Assembly (NCBI RefSeq): GCF_034190915.1
Contig: NW_026947486.1
Location: forward strand, 102,095,123-102,159,122
Length of the DNA stretch: 64,000 nt
Reading direction: 5' to 3'
DNA from: Cavia porcellus
Lineage: Eukaryota; Chordata; Mammalia; Rodentia; Caviidae
In this document: one piece after another, positions 32,047 through 45,370 of the stretch
How the letters are laid out: every line of letters starts with the position of its first letter
Numbering within the stretch: position 1 is the stretch's first letter
The notes under the pieces: generated by a model
The model's input: only the letters and a program-made list of their open reading frames with translations
What the model was told of the DNA's origin: nothing
The model's database searches: none
Made by a program: the position numbers and the translations under genes

Positions 32047-35000
32047 ACACTCTAGGTTGTAAAAGTTTGCTTAGAATAATTGAATAGTGTAAGAAATTGG
32101 ACCGTACAGTTTCCATACAAAGATACTTAGGTTTTTAAAAGATAATACTGTATCTCATTTTAAGTTTAATATTGCACTTACCATAGATAAACTTTATAAT
32201 TCAGAAACTTGAAATTATTCCATTTGTTCTTCTTTTAGTTTATGAAATTATTTGGATCATAGACTTGACCACAACATAATCTTTAACATACATATGAGCT
32301 GGGCTAAGTAGGAGTTCTCTGTATTCCAGTAATGACAATATCGTTAATTAATTAAACACGTATTTTGCAGTTAGGAAATATTTGTATCGGTGGCATATGG
32401 TCATTTTCACTATTAATTTGGCAGTTTTTAATATTCACAAAACAACATTATAAAAGACAGTAGTCATAATGATTTGATGTGTGTGCCATTGGTATTGATG
32501 TGACCTCTCTTCTCAGAGCACTAGCTGTAGGCATACATATCAACACAGATGGGTTACCCAGGCTTGAAGAGTTCCAAATTCTTCCCTCTCGTGCCAGCGT
32601 CTCAAACTGGTGGGCTGGATCTGGCATGCAGGGGTGTTTTAAGATTTCCAGTGAATTGCCAGCATTTAAAAATTGAAAGATTTCACATTTTTAACAATCC
32701 ACATTTTCAAGCTTCTTTTGAAATAGGAGAAGATCTGGCAGCACTGAGCCTGAATTCCTGTTTGGTTATACTAGGCTGGAGCCAAATGGCCTCTGTTCCC
32801 TTAGATGGAGCATAAACTTCAGGATTTCACAGTCTCCAAGACGCTCTGCTATCTCTTTGACACTAGTGACAAGGGGTGCATGTCATTACTGGGGTGTTTT
32901 ACTTTTGTAGGGATGTGAGCTCAACCATGGGTTTAGGTAAAACCAAGGTTGTAACAGAAGGTCATCCTTTTTCTTAGAAGGTCAGCTTGATGATTTGCAG
33001 GTTCAGTGTTGAATGGTGTTCATTTTAAGGCGACACTTTAAAGTGTCTGTAGACAACTTGGGACAAGGATGCATTCTGATGGTAGCTGATTAAGAGAAGG
33101 GGCATCAACAGTGTTTTATTTCACTCTGAAACATTCCTACCTCATCCTTCTCCAGTCTTTAATATGCAGATTCTGATATAGCACATCTGGAATGGGGAGT
33201 CTGAAATTCCAGTGAACAGCAGGTTACACTGCCACTAGTTTGAGGACCTGTCTTTGTTCAAATAGCAAGAGGACTTTAACTCAAGGGAATCTCCAGAAAA
33301 AATGGGCAACAGTGGTTCTGTGGCTCGAGAAAAAGGTTTTATGTAGGCTAGTTCAGGTTGAATCTTCCTGGATAAACTTGAGTTCACATCTACATGTAGC
33401 AGAATAAGTGAAAAATAAATGGTATTTGGATACAGCATAGCACATGTTAGAAGATAAACTTCTGTTTGAGTTTTTCTTCTAAATTATATGCTTGTACTAC
33501 AAAAAATAGATAATGTTCATGATGAAGAATCATGAAGTAGGCATTAAACTTGTTAATTTTAATATAGGAGAATATGGGCCTTTTAGAAAGCTTATAAATA
33601 AGGCCACAGAAAATAGGGTAGTTATCAGATTCTTGGATCTATAATAACCTGATAAGGTGTGAAATGATAAAAATCAGAAAGGAAAGGATCTACAGATTCT
33701 AATACATACAACCCTACTGTGGAAAAAAATTTAAGTATAATTAAAATGAAAAAGGAAAGTATACCTGGAAAAATTTGCTGCATATATGAAAAGACAATTA
33801 AATTCTGTATTGTGCACAGAACCCATAGATTGTAAGAAAGGCACACGCAGCCTGGTATAAGATAGCTGGATGAACAGTCCAGCAGGTAGATGGGTAAAAG
33901 GCATTTACATTATGTCACACAGTAAATTAATGCATGGAAAACGTCTAGCCTCACTAGTATGTAGAGACAAGCGTATTCGGACATCTACAAGGTACACTTT
34001 CTGCCTATTACATCAATAAATTGAAAAGGAAACTTGATGCTAATGTGATTACCTGGAGACAGACATTCACTTCTTACTGGTAGCAGTTTAAGTTGGTCCA
34101 AAGCCCTTTGAAACATTTTTGGCAAAAGTCATAGTTTGATACCCTTTAATATAGTAATCCTGTTTTGGAAAATATGTTCTAAGAAATAAATTACCCCAAG
34201 GAAAAATAAAATGACTATCTATATGTGTTTGTTGTTTGTGAGAATTCAAAATTAGAACAAATTTAAATATCCAACATTAGAGAAATGGTTCATTTATTGA
34301 ACACATAGTTTTGGGTAAGTAAATTGAGGTACTTCTTTGCAGTGGAATTCCATGAATTCATTCAAAATTACCATTTGATGCTTAGAAATGTGAAAGAGTT
34401 TGTATAAAGTAGCCTTACTGGAATGTGGGAAACAAAGTTATAGATGGGTTGAGATTGTAACCATGCAAAACGAAGTGTACATGATCTAGAAGGCATGTGG
34501 ACAAATGTAAGTATCACTTTGAGGATTTTTTTTTCATGTTGTTTTTACATTTTACTATAGCTTTTTGTATACTTAAAGGTTGGGAATCTCCTGTTTGAAC
34601 CTATTTGCAAGTGGATATTCTTTTTTATCATACAGTTAGCTCTTAGTAACCACAGAAACATGATGTAGATTCCAGCCCAGAGCTTGAACATGAAGGTCCA
34701 GTGATACAGTTCCTTCTTGATTATTTTGTTTTATCATCTCAAGCCTCCATCCAACTTTCTTCTTTTCATCATTGGTGGATGACCCGTGTGACAAAGTGCA
34801 AAGCTTTTAATGGATGTGTAACTGTGCCAGGCAGGGAATGAACCTTCATGTCTAAATCCAGTGTACACTTGAGAATCTTAATAAACCTGTAATTTGAGGG
34901 CAGTGCCTGTCTTGCCTTCTGAGTTTCTTTAAAAGAGGCATAGAAATTCACTCTCAGGTTGTACGCCTTGTCACAGTGGCCCCCTTCCCTTCAGTTACAC

Positions 35001-36349
35001 TCCCTGTTTCAGATACACTTGTTTCCCTGCTCTACGGACACTTTTCTCTCTTAATTAGGTCAGTTACTTCATGTCTGTTTTTCTTATTTGACATGGTTTC
35101 CTCTGGCTTTGGCACCACATATTTTCCCCATATGTCATTGCCTCTTGAGCTTCATGTTGCAATCTTTCATGGGGAGCAGAGAGCACATTGCGAGGGGGAG
35201 GTGGCTCTTGACTCTTTTGCTTGCCCTTTGCTTGAATGAACATTCATATTTCTTTTGGGCCTAGTTCTGTTTGGTTTTGTAGTTTTCAGAGTCAGTTATG
35301 TTTGGATTGAATGATACTTAAATAAAAATAATGGTAAGTCACAGATATGTCTGGCAAAGGTGCAGCACATTTGTTAAGGTTACTGGTTTATTTATCTCCC
35401 TTGTCTCTATGGCAACTAAATCTGGGTCTGGAATTTAACGGAATTAATTCTGACCTCCTGTAACATCTCCTAACTTTTCCCAGCCTCTGATTCAGAAGGA
35501 ATTCATTTTCACTTAAGGACCGCCTTACTTATAAAAGGGGTCCTTCATTAGACTTTCAAAATATGGACTCACTAGAGTCTTCATTTCTTACAGTTTTCCA
35601 TCATGTTGTACATCACACTTGAAAGCTAATCACACACACACACACCCCTAATGTCCCAAGGAAAACATTTTAAGGAAATGATTTTCTTTTTAGTGAAATA
35701 AAGTATTGTTGAATTAATGTAGATGAAATACCTGTATGAACTTTCTATAAGATAACCTTTTGAAAGGATATTAAATTAATGGGAGTATTGATTGGACTGC
35801 ATTTTTTAAAAAAAAAGTATCCCTTTTATCTATTACATGATTATAAATTTATGTACATACAAAGTTTGGACCATATTTCAGAGATCAAATGTATTAAACT
35901 ATGCCATGAAGTCCATAATAAAGGTTGAGTTTGAGCAGGATGTCCATGAAAAAAGTCACATTTAGACAATGAAATTCAAATGCAGTGTTTTGTCTATGTC
36001 GAGTTAATGGGAAAAGCAGATACGGATGTCTGATCTCTAAGGTAGCTAGAGTCAAACCATCCTGAACGTCAGTTCTTCAGATGACCATATAGCTCTTGTT
36101 ATTCTCTCATCGTGCCTTGAGACTCCCAAAGATACTCCAGTTTTCAGAAATTTAATCATCTGTCTAAAATCAAGTCAGAACGTTTTAGTTTAAGGGTAGC
36201 GCATAGCATATTGCTTCACTCATAGATAATTTATCTATTTGCATGTCCTTTCACCATCGCTAGCAACAAATTCACATTGTGAATTTTCCTTAAAACCAAA
36301 ATAGAGGAACCAGAAAATGATTAATAAAGATTCCACAAAGACTGGGAAC

Positions 36350-36424
36350 GGGGGCTGGGGATTTAGCTCAGCGGCATAAGTGCCTGCCTTGCAAGCAGAC
36401 AGTCGTGAGTTCAATCCCCGGTAC

Positions 36425-36455
<31 letters not shown>
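36350..36455 (+). repeat. young ID-type SINE, sense, long poly-A
   Basis: The text gggctggggatttagctcag, cggcataagtgcctgccttg, caagcagacagtcgtgagtt and caatccccggtactgg, then about 26 A residues. It is flanked by aaagactggga at 36337-36347 and 36453-36463. The uninterrupted tail suggests a young insertion. Confidence 0.96.
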
Positions 36456-36463
36456 GACTGGGA

Positions 36464-39400
36464 TCAAGGGAAGTGAAGAGCGTCCTTCCATTCTTACTCC
36501 ACAAGCTTGAAATGTTACAGTCAGATCTGTCATCAAGTTTGCTTCGGTCTGATATGACCCTGAGGATACTTAATGCTTTCACTAAGATTTTTGAACATGA
36601 GAGAAGCTCAGTGGATGTGGAAGTAGTTTTAAGATCTTGCCCATCGTCACCTCTTCTATTAATAGGACAAAATCTTGAGAAGCCAATGACAGATGCTCAC
36701 TTGTTAAAGAGAGCCATATTTGTGAGGTGAATGTTAGATGCTCCTTAATTTCTGAGAAGTTATCTACGACTCACATGTCTCAGAAAACTCTGAACTTAGA
36801 AAATTTATTAGATTAAGGTCATCATTAAATCGTATGAATTTTGTTCTGGCCAGCATGAGAAGCATAGCTGAAGTCAGAGCTTTTATAGAAATTGCAGTGT
36901 TAAAAGCCTTTTCTACTGAAGCCCTTAGTAATGCTTGAGATTGAACAGAACTTTTATCATTGTCATTATCGTATCAGTCTTGTATTATCACATACTGAAA
37001 GCCTGTCTGGAGAACTATGCTAAGAATCGTTAAAATTTATGCATTTTATTGTTTCTTTCATTATTAATGTTTTGGTTTTATGTACACAGCAGTAGGGATC
37101 AAAACCAATTTAAATAGAAATGCATGAAATATATAAATGTGTGTTAGAGGAGAGTATTCTCTTCTGTCACCCAGATAAGCTATATGTTTATAGAGCATCT
37201 CTCACTGAGGATATCCACTTACTGATAAGCAGTTTCTTTAAAAAGATCATCACCTTAAGAGAGAAGGGTTGGTCCATAGTTAGTTTGGTGAGAGTTTGTG
37301 ATCTTTATTGAATCTGTGAACATCCCATAAACCATGGGATATATGTATGTGACATGTTCATTTCTATATAGATTTAAGGCTATGAATTCATAATTTACTT
37401 AAGGTACTGCACATTTTCCTTTCCCAGAACCAGCAGAGCTTTTTCAGTAGATAACTGTGAAAGTTCATGTACATACCTTAGTTGCCAGTGTACTTGGGCG
37501 AGGGCATTCAGTCTGTATCTCCTTTTTTCCTTCAAGTGGTTTCTTCATTCCACGACTAAACGGGGAGTATGAGTTCCACCCTTTGTGTTGGGGGCATGTG
37601 ATAGATTTCGTTTGGGAGACAATACAGCATGCTCTCATATTTTTAGCCTATTTTTATGTTTCCAGCTCTGCCTTCTGTGCTGTCAGTCTTCATAAACTTT
37701 GTACCAGATCTGGATCTGACTCTTTGACCCTTTCAAGGGTATTTCCTGTTTTTTCTACTGGGACAATGTAAGGCATAAAGAATAAAGGACTTGGTTTGAG
37801 GTTCCTGTCTCCCATTGTACCCTTCTTTCTGCAGGAAACTGGAAGCTTCTCAGAAGCAAAAATCCTGATACTTCCCCTTTGGACCTCTGTGTCATTTATT
37901 ATTTAGTGCCATGGGATTAGTAGGCAATGACTAGAGAAACAGTGAGTCTGATGATAGGCATTGAATAAATTACAAACCGTAGCATTGCCTGATAGTGTGC
38001 AGGGCCATCTCAGGATCTTTTTTTGACTTGCTGTTTCTCTCATAGTCATATTCCTGACATTTGAGGCCATGTCCTCAAATGGAACAGTCCTTCCTACCTC
38101 ATTATAGCATGGTATCTTTTTTTTCAACATTGAATGTTTATCACAGAAAATTTGAGCTTACGCAGTGAATACTCACATTCCTACCACCTAGCTTCTACAG
38201 TTCACCATTTGACCATATTACCTTTATCACATGTCCATCCACCCATTAGTCTGTCTTAATTTTTGGATGCATTTTATAAAAAGCTACAGGCCTCTTACAC
38301 ACTTCACACCCTAATAAATTCCGCCTGTTTCTTATTAGGTGGCCTCAATTTTGATATTACTAGTGCTGCTATCAGATTTGCTGAGATTGACATTTATTTT
38401 GGTGGTAGTAAGAAGAGGTGTTAACTTAAATGTGAAATCTGCTCAGTTTTCAGTTTCTGGAAAGAGTATGTCTGTTTCCACCATCAAGTGTACAAACACA
38501 TACATGTCACTGCCCCTTTCCTTTGTGTTACATGGTCACATTATTTGTACTCTTGAAACTTGGAAAGCTAGCCTAAGAAATGCAATTGAGATCTTATTTA
38601 TATGAATGAAATGGGAGAATTGGGATTCAGAATAGTAAAGGAAATGATACTGTGTAGCAGGGGATAAATACTATGGCAGGGGCAGTGGGAGGGAGGAACA
38701 GATTCAGAATCAGAAAGTCACTCGTGTGATAACTCTCCTTTCTATTAATTTTAGGGAGAGTTTAATGGCTGCTTATATTACCTAAGATCATGAATTTAAT
38801 AAATACTAAGAGTAAAAAAAGAGCTCTTTTAGCCTAGTGGTTTTCACATTATATTTTATAGAACCCTAGAATTCATCCTGTAGATGTGTTTCAGAGGTTT
38901 GACCAACATTTGAATTAGATTTTTAGAAGTGTGTAGAGCTGTTTAAAAAGCTAATAAAAATGACAGACATACTCAACTGAGTTTTATAAGTAACTTTTAA
39001 CGTGCTGGAGAATACTCAGTGATTGACTTTAAAATAAGTAAAGGCTATTAATGTCAGCCTAAAATAAAATTTTGAATAGCACTTATCTGTCATCCATCAA
39101 AGTCAGGGTAATATTTCTCTTGGGGGAATAAAGACAAAAGGTCTATGGCAGGACCATTACACTAAAGCCATGGGTGTTAAGGCTCTGGCCTGTGAAAGCT
39201 GAAGTTACATTTGGGTTTCCAGTTACCATGAGCACTTACCGATCTGTTATATTTAGATTTTTTTTTCTAGTATCTTTAGGAATCTGGAAGCAGATGAGTA
39301 TATGCTTTAAACTTGAAATGACCATAAAAGGGGAGAGACACTTAGGAAGCTGGAGGCTGGCCACAGTGGCATCTCTCAGATGGAGCTGAACGAGTGGGTT

Positions 39401-42337
39401 GGGAACCTTGTTAAATCAAGCTCCTCAAGACAGTCTGAAAGTGTCTGTGTGAGAATCATAGTTTGTTGGGAGATTTTCACGGCTGCTCTGACTGTGACTT
39501 GAAAATGAGTTGGACAGATTGCTCTTCTTCGGAGGCACGGGTATTTATTTGCCCTTGTCATATCAGACTGTACCAAGTTCTGTGCCCATAGTCTTATTAA
39601 ATTTATTCTTTGGAAGCCAGTCCTACTTCTGTGTAACTGCAGTCCGTTTTGCAGGGTTTTGCTTACCTGTATCTTATTTTACCATAACATTTTACTATGC
39701 AGATTTTCAAAGTGGAAATGATTTTTGCAGTGGCCACCCATATAACCATTAGCTATACTTTGCCATTAATACTACACTTTACTTATTTTATTACGTACCT
39801 GTTGATCTGCAGTCCATCTTATTGGGGGATGTAGTTCCAAATGTAGTAGATTTCTTCATCAGCTAACTTCACATATTTTACGTACCCAAAGTCTAACATT
39901 TTGAACATTTCATTGATTTGCCTAAGTATGCATAGATTTCTGTGAAATAAAAGGTGTAAAATGCACTTTTGTTATTGGGAAAACATACAGGAACCTTATT
40001 TTAAAAGTAACAGGTTTCTGGAATTCTGACATAGAGTCAGGGAAAACATACTGGCTTATTTTTTAAATCAACTTTTTTGTGACTCAGATATTGGGTACCT
40101 CTAGTAAGGGAGAGTATACTTGCAAATTTTGGTTTCATCAGAGGCAGAAGCCAAGCAACTTGCAGTTCTTATAAAGAGGCAGGATCATCTTTAAAAGCAT
40201 TTTAAAACACTGAGTGTTAGTTCCTCCCACCAAATCTATTGCATTTGGAAAGTAGAGGAGCAGTTAACTGAGGGCTAAATCGGTCCATTCTGGATCCAGT
40301 CCCAAGCTCTGGTGTCAAGGTGTTAAGTACAAATTATTAAAGCAACACTCTGGTTCGAAGGAAGGATGAGGATGGAGATGAAAAGTTTCAGTAGAAAGAT
40401 CTTGCCCTCTCTTCGTGTGGAAAGCATTCCCTGTATTCTTGCAACACTGCTTTGTTCCTTTTATTTTCAGTTCCCCAAATTGTGTCCAAACACTCTTGGC
40501 TCGGGAGGTTGGCTGAATATATTCCCTTCTTGGAATCCTCACTATCCCCCTTGAGCTGGCTGGCAGGAGGTTCCCTTAAAAGTGTGTCCAAGCAGTTTTT
40601 CTCACTCTTTCTAAGAGCTAATCCTCTACTTTTCACTTCAGCTCCAGTTGCTGTTGTTTGGGTAGAAACAGACCTCTGGTATAGTCCCGTGTCTTGACAG
40701 TCCAAGAGAACAATATATAAGAACAAAAAGTTAGGACAGAAAATCTTTGGGGTGGAGATTAGGTGATGGACACAGGTTGAGAACTTGGTAATGATATATA
40801 TTTTCAATATATCAGCAGAGGGTAAATTAAAAAAAACGTATAGGGAGTTATAATAATTCACTAACTTATTCAGACAGACACCTGATCCTTTAAAGCCCAT
40901 AAAAAACCCTTGGCATGATGGGATAACATGCACTTTGGTCTGGGAAGAGACTATTAGGTTGCAAACTTCTTGATTCCTCTACCACTGACTTTCTCTTTGA
41001 TCTCAAAATATATGACTTACCTTGCAATTATTTCATAATCATTCATAATAAAACTGATTTACTGTATATTGTATAAGTGAGTTTAAAATTGTATCTACTT
41101 TGTGTTATAGCTCAAGATGATGAATTAGGAAGATTTAGGAACAATGAGCTTTCAGATCAGAGTTAACTTTCTTTAGGAAAAGGTAATTTGTGTAGTAATA
41201 CTCTATGTTGTGTAGTTCCTGTGTATAGTATCACCCTTAATTAAATGTTTCCACAAATCAATTGAGAATATTAGTTTTCTTTTTTATTTTAAAGAGAAAA
41301 GATTAATTTTCTTAAGTGTAACATCTTTAAAATACATAAACATTGATCACTATGTCTTATGGCTAGTAGGAAGGCGGAACGTTCTCTAGATTTATGCACA
41401 GGACAACTGACAGTACTTGAGCTTCTATTCTTAGTTTGACCTTGCCCCCTCCTTCTCTTAAGGCAAGACACACAGTCTTTTAATGTTTCATTTATCTACC
41501 TATAACACCTATAATCTTATTTCATGGAAACAGTACCCGGTTTAAATCTGATAGCATTTAAAGACTTGATGCAGAAAGTGTCATGAATGTCCAAATTACT
41601 ATGTAGAGAGTATTTTTTTATGTTGAATGATAATCTTGACAAATTACTAATTACTACATTTAGAAAGTTACAACTCGGGAGGGAATTGATATTTGATATT
41701 GTTGTGCTGTGTGTTCTAAGTTACCATCATAACAGTAGGAAAATAAACCCTATCCTGGCTGTGTTACAAAGGGATTAACTCACTTCTTCAAGTCGTTACT
41801 AAAGTTCCATCCCTTTAAACAACACGAAGTCAAAGTATTCCTCATTTTACTTTTTCTTAAAAAACAGCAGGATTTTGGTAAGAACTTGTCATTTTCAATA
41901 TAAAGAATGAAGGATGAACCATGTTGGTTACTTAGAACAACTAAAAATACCCTTTACAAATATGTAGATGAGTATGCTTTTGATTTTTACATCAAAGCAA
42001 AGAAATAAGATTAGGTAGAGCTTGCTTATGCATTTGTTCCCAGCTACTTGTGCCTTCTCAAAGAACTAAATATTACTAAACACTAGGGGATTAAATAGCT
42101 TGATGAAGCAAAACTAAAATACCCATATTACTATTTTCTAAATTTTACATCCTTGCAAATTTAGGTTAATGTGAAAGAGAATCTGTCACAGGAATTGCCA
42201 ATCTTTTCACAATGATGTGCCTTTAGATTTTTAAAATGCATGATAAGTGTGTGTTTTTATTGAGAAAATTACATCAGTCATGTGAAAAATTAAGTCCACT
42301 TAAGAAATTGGAAGACCCTACTGCCCTATGTACAAAA
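36464..42337 (+). other. FHL1: FHL1 intron 1, continued
   Basis: No exon or RNA gene recognised. The longest minus-strand open frame (40388-40933, about 181 codons) lacks any recognisable domain and is discussed under rejected items. 38.11-38.33 kb looks like an unassigned old interspersed repeat. Confidence 0.6.
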
Positions 42338-42485
42338 CCTGATTTTGAGACAGGGTCTCCTTAAGTTGCCCAGACAGTCTGGGCAACTTAAATTGCTAAG
42401 TTGCCCAGACTGACCTCAAACTTGGTCTTCCTTCTTAGTCTCCCAAAGTGTTGCGATTACAGGTGGGCACCATCATGCCTAGCTA
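42338..42485 (-). repeat. B1-type SINE, antisense, with internal palindrome
   Basis: The text gattttgagacagggtctcc, a palindromic block, then gcccagactgacctcaaact, agtctcccaaagtgttgcga and ttacaggtgggcaccatcat. The B1 body carries an extra inverted duplication (42361-42391). Confidence 0.9.
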
Positions 42486-44244
42486 TAGATTTTTTTCTTT
42501 TCCAAGTATTTTATAGTATTTTCAGTTTATACATTACTGGGAGACATATTACTCAATTTTGTTCGTAAAATGATTCTAAGGGAAAGAAGGAGAGGTATTA
42601 GTATCTCCATTTCATAGATGCAGAAAGAAAGTTAATTTGGCTAGTCAGCAATTCAGTACTCGGAGACTGTATCCAGGGTTTCTGATTCCAAGTCCAGTGC
42701 TCTTTTCTTGAGTTGCAACACGGTAACATCACAAGAACATTCACTGTGCTTTTGATTAAATGAAACGTTTGAATTAATTTAATGTTTATACTGTTATCTT
42801 AGGTTAACATTAGAGTTAACTTGATTTTGAGCTTGTTAAATGTGTTTGAAAGTCAGATATCCTCTTTTAACAACTTCTGAATTCATCTCTTTTTCTCTAC
42901 ACTTCCTGGTCAAAATTTTAACATTATTATTGACAGTTTGAAGGGAATTAGAAATTAGGTTTTGACATTTGTATATATTCCTGGTTTGCCATACTGAATT
43001 ATCACACTACCACAACTTGGGAACCCCGTGTTAACATCTAACAAATAGCCCGAATACATACTTTAAAAACGTGTTGCATATATTTAACCCAATTTATAAA
43101 CATCAACCCTTTTCCTGAAATCCAGTTAATTTTTTTTAAATGTTCACAATGAGATTAGAAAGAGAGTGCTTTTTTTTTTCTTTTTTGTAGAAGCAGACAG
43201 GTATAATCTAAATTGGTAAGTCAGTGACAAATAGCCACAGAGCACAAGACACCTGGCTTCAGTGAGTTATGTGACCTTTACAAATCCAAGTGCCCATTTC
43301 AGAAACCACTGACCTTTGAGGCTGTAAGCCATGCACTATTCTTCTGCCTCAAAGGAGGAACAATTAAAGGGTGAATTGAACATCCTCACACAGATATCGT
43401 TGAAAAATCCCTGACAGACTTGTATCACGATAGTAGTCTTGTTTTCCCAGCATTCAGCTTTAAGGTCAGCCTGTGACTCAGGGCCCTGTGCCTCAGTGAC
43501 ATGTTGCCAGTCTGAGCATCCAAGAGGGCCTGCGCCCAGCTGAGATTGCTCCATTATAATCCCCAGCTGAGGAATCAGCCACCTTTTATTTTTTAAAATA
43601 GATGAAGGCAACACGAACATTTGAAAGTCAACTACCACATGTGCTTTTCAGCTTTTTAACCTGAAGCTTTGAGGAATAGTGAGATACCCCTTCAATTTTG
43701 ACAAGTAGATCCTTCGTTGCTACTGATAGAACACAGTACTGTGGCGCAGTGTGTCATGAATATGTGTGCGTTGTCACTGTAAGTGTTTTACTAAGTTTAT
43801 TGTGTTTAAATTCCCAGGCGAGGCATTGTGATTTGGTGCGAAGCACACTAGGCTTGGAATCCAAAGCCACTTCCTCGCTGGGCAGCTTATTAGCTAAAAC
43901 GTAACCTTAGCGTAGTTGGCATGGGATTTCCAGATGGCATCTTCTCTGCATGAGCAGAAATAATCTGCCATTTCAGTAAGCTTCAGTGGGTGCTCCCAGA
44001 CCCGCTTGAGATCTCTCATCCTCTTCCTTTTTCTCTCCCTCTCCTGGTGAATCGGAACTCACCTTCATTTAAATGTCCGAGTTGTAGAGGAAGGCACTCT
44101 GATTAAATTACTTTTTAAAATTGCTACACTCCACCTTTTAAAAGCAACGATATTTCGTTTTCCCTTTTCCTCCCACTTTCTCTTTGGTTCTCCCCCCTCC
44201 CACGGGTAGGCATGCTATCTCTGAACTACATCCTCTTGTCATTT
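42486..44244 (+). other. FHL1: intron 1, unassigned
   Basis: Non-coding. A MIR-like trace occurs at about 42.60-42.72 kb (tctccatttcatagatgcag). Nothing else recognised. Confidence 0.55.
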
Positions 44245-44358
44245 TTTTACTTTGTCATAAGATCTTGCCAAGTTCCGGGACTGGCCTTGAACTTGTGATC
44301 CTTTTCCCTCAGTCTCCCAATTAGTTGTGATTCCTGATGTGTGCCACTGCACCTGATT
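44245..44358 (-). repeat. diverged B1-like SINE, antisense
   Basis: The text gatcttgccaagttccggga, ctggccttgaacttgtgatc, ccctcagtctcccaattagt and gtgccactgcacctgatttt follows the antisense 7SL-SINE order. Confidence 0.75.
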
Positions 44359-44784
44359 TTAAAACATATGTGCATACTCCTTACACTAGAGGACTGGGAA
44401 CAAACATCTGTCAATAACGGACCAAGTGAAAAAAATAATGAACCAAGTAAATCATCGTATGCCTGCACATGAATACTATGTGCATATTAAAAAGGTAGAA
44501 GCTCTTTCTGTACTGACATGGAAAGTTCTCCAAATAAATACATATATCAGTAGAAAATAAATAGAAAAGGCAAGGTGCAGAGGCGATTATATAAGTACCA
44601 CTATATGTTTTTTTTTTAAAAGAAAAGAGAATACAAATATATATGGAGCTATCTACTTGTTACATACCCCGTGCCTGTGGACAAATAAAGAAGACAGCGG
44701 GATCATTGGTTATGAATGAGGGGAAGTGGATGTCTGGTGACATACAAGGGGAGGAAGACTTTTCACTATGTATACTGTGCATAC

Positions 44785-44786
<2 letters not shown>

Positions 44787-44828
<42 letters not shown>
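44787..44828. repeat. (CA)n microsatellite
   Basis: About 20 CA units within the L1 fragment. Confidence 0.97.
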
Positions 44829-44829
<1 letters not shown>

Positions 44830-45370
44830 ATTCACAGCAGCATTATCATAATAGCTAAAAAGCAGAACAACCCAGAAGTCTCCTCAGTTGATAAATGCAC
44901 AAAAAATAAGTGGGATATTGATAAAATGGAGTATTACACAGCCATAAAAGAGAATGACAGATAAATGGTATAACATGAATTATCCTTGAAACCATGCTAA
45001 ATGGGAAAATTCAGGCAGGAAAGGCCATGTATTGCATGATTGTATTCATATGAAATATTTAGGATAAACAAATCGAAGGAGACACAAAGTGGATTACTGG
45101 TGTCTGAGTTCTGGATTAGGAGGGCAGGGATGGAGAAGGGGGAGGGTGACTGCAGAGAAGGTTAGGATTTCTTTTTCTTCTTCTCTTTTCCTTTTCTACT
45201 TGACATAAAATGGATTTGAAAAGAAAGGTTAGGATTTCTTTCAGGAGGGTGAAAATGTTCTGGAATTAGTGGTGATTGTACAACTTTCTAACTGTATGAA
45301 AATCGTTGAATCATACACTTTAAAAGGGTGGGTTTTGTGGTATATAAATGATATCACTGAGGGAACAGCC
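44829..45370 (+). mobile_element. L1M-like 3' end (ORF2 tail and 3' UTR)
   Basis: Successive L1 landmarks: agcattatcataatagctaa, tcctcagttgataaatgcac, atggagtattacacagccat, aaaagagaatgacag, gtattgcatgattgtattca, gaaaatgttctggaattagt, ggtgattgtacaactttcta and catacactttaaaagggtgg. It is sense to FHL1. A 51-bp insert at 45175-45225 lies between 16-bp direct repeats. The reading frame is decayed, so this is a dead copy. Confidence 0.85.

Larger units (their letters stand above)
30403..36336 (+). other. FHL1: FHL1 intron 1, continued
   Basis: Non-coding AT-rich DNA with one DNA-transposon fossil (30.89 kb) and one B1 (31.9 kb). 32.05-36.33 kb shows no recognisable element except a short (CA)n near 35.63 kb, and no supported exon. 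Confidence 0.65.

Noticed and set aside
40388..40933. 181-codon minus-strand open frame in intron 1
   Set aside because: It is the longest intronic frame but has no recognisable domain, no splice or promoter context and mixed composition. Chance is likelier; a protein search could overturn this.
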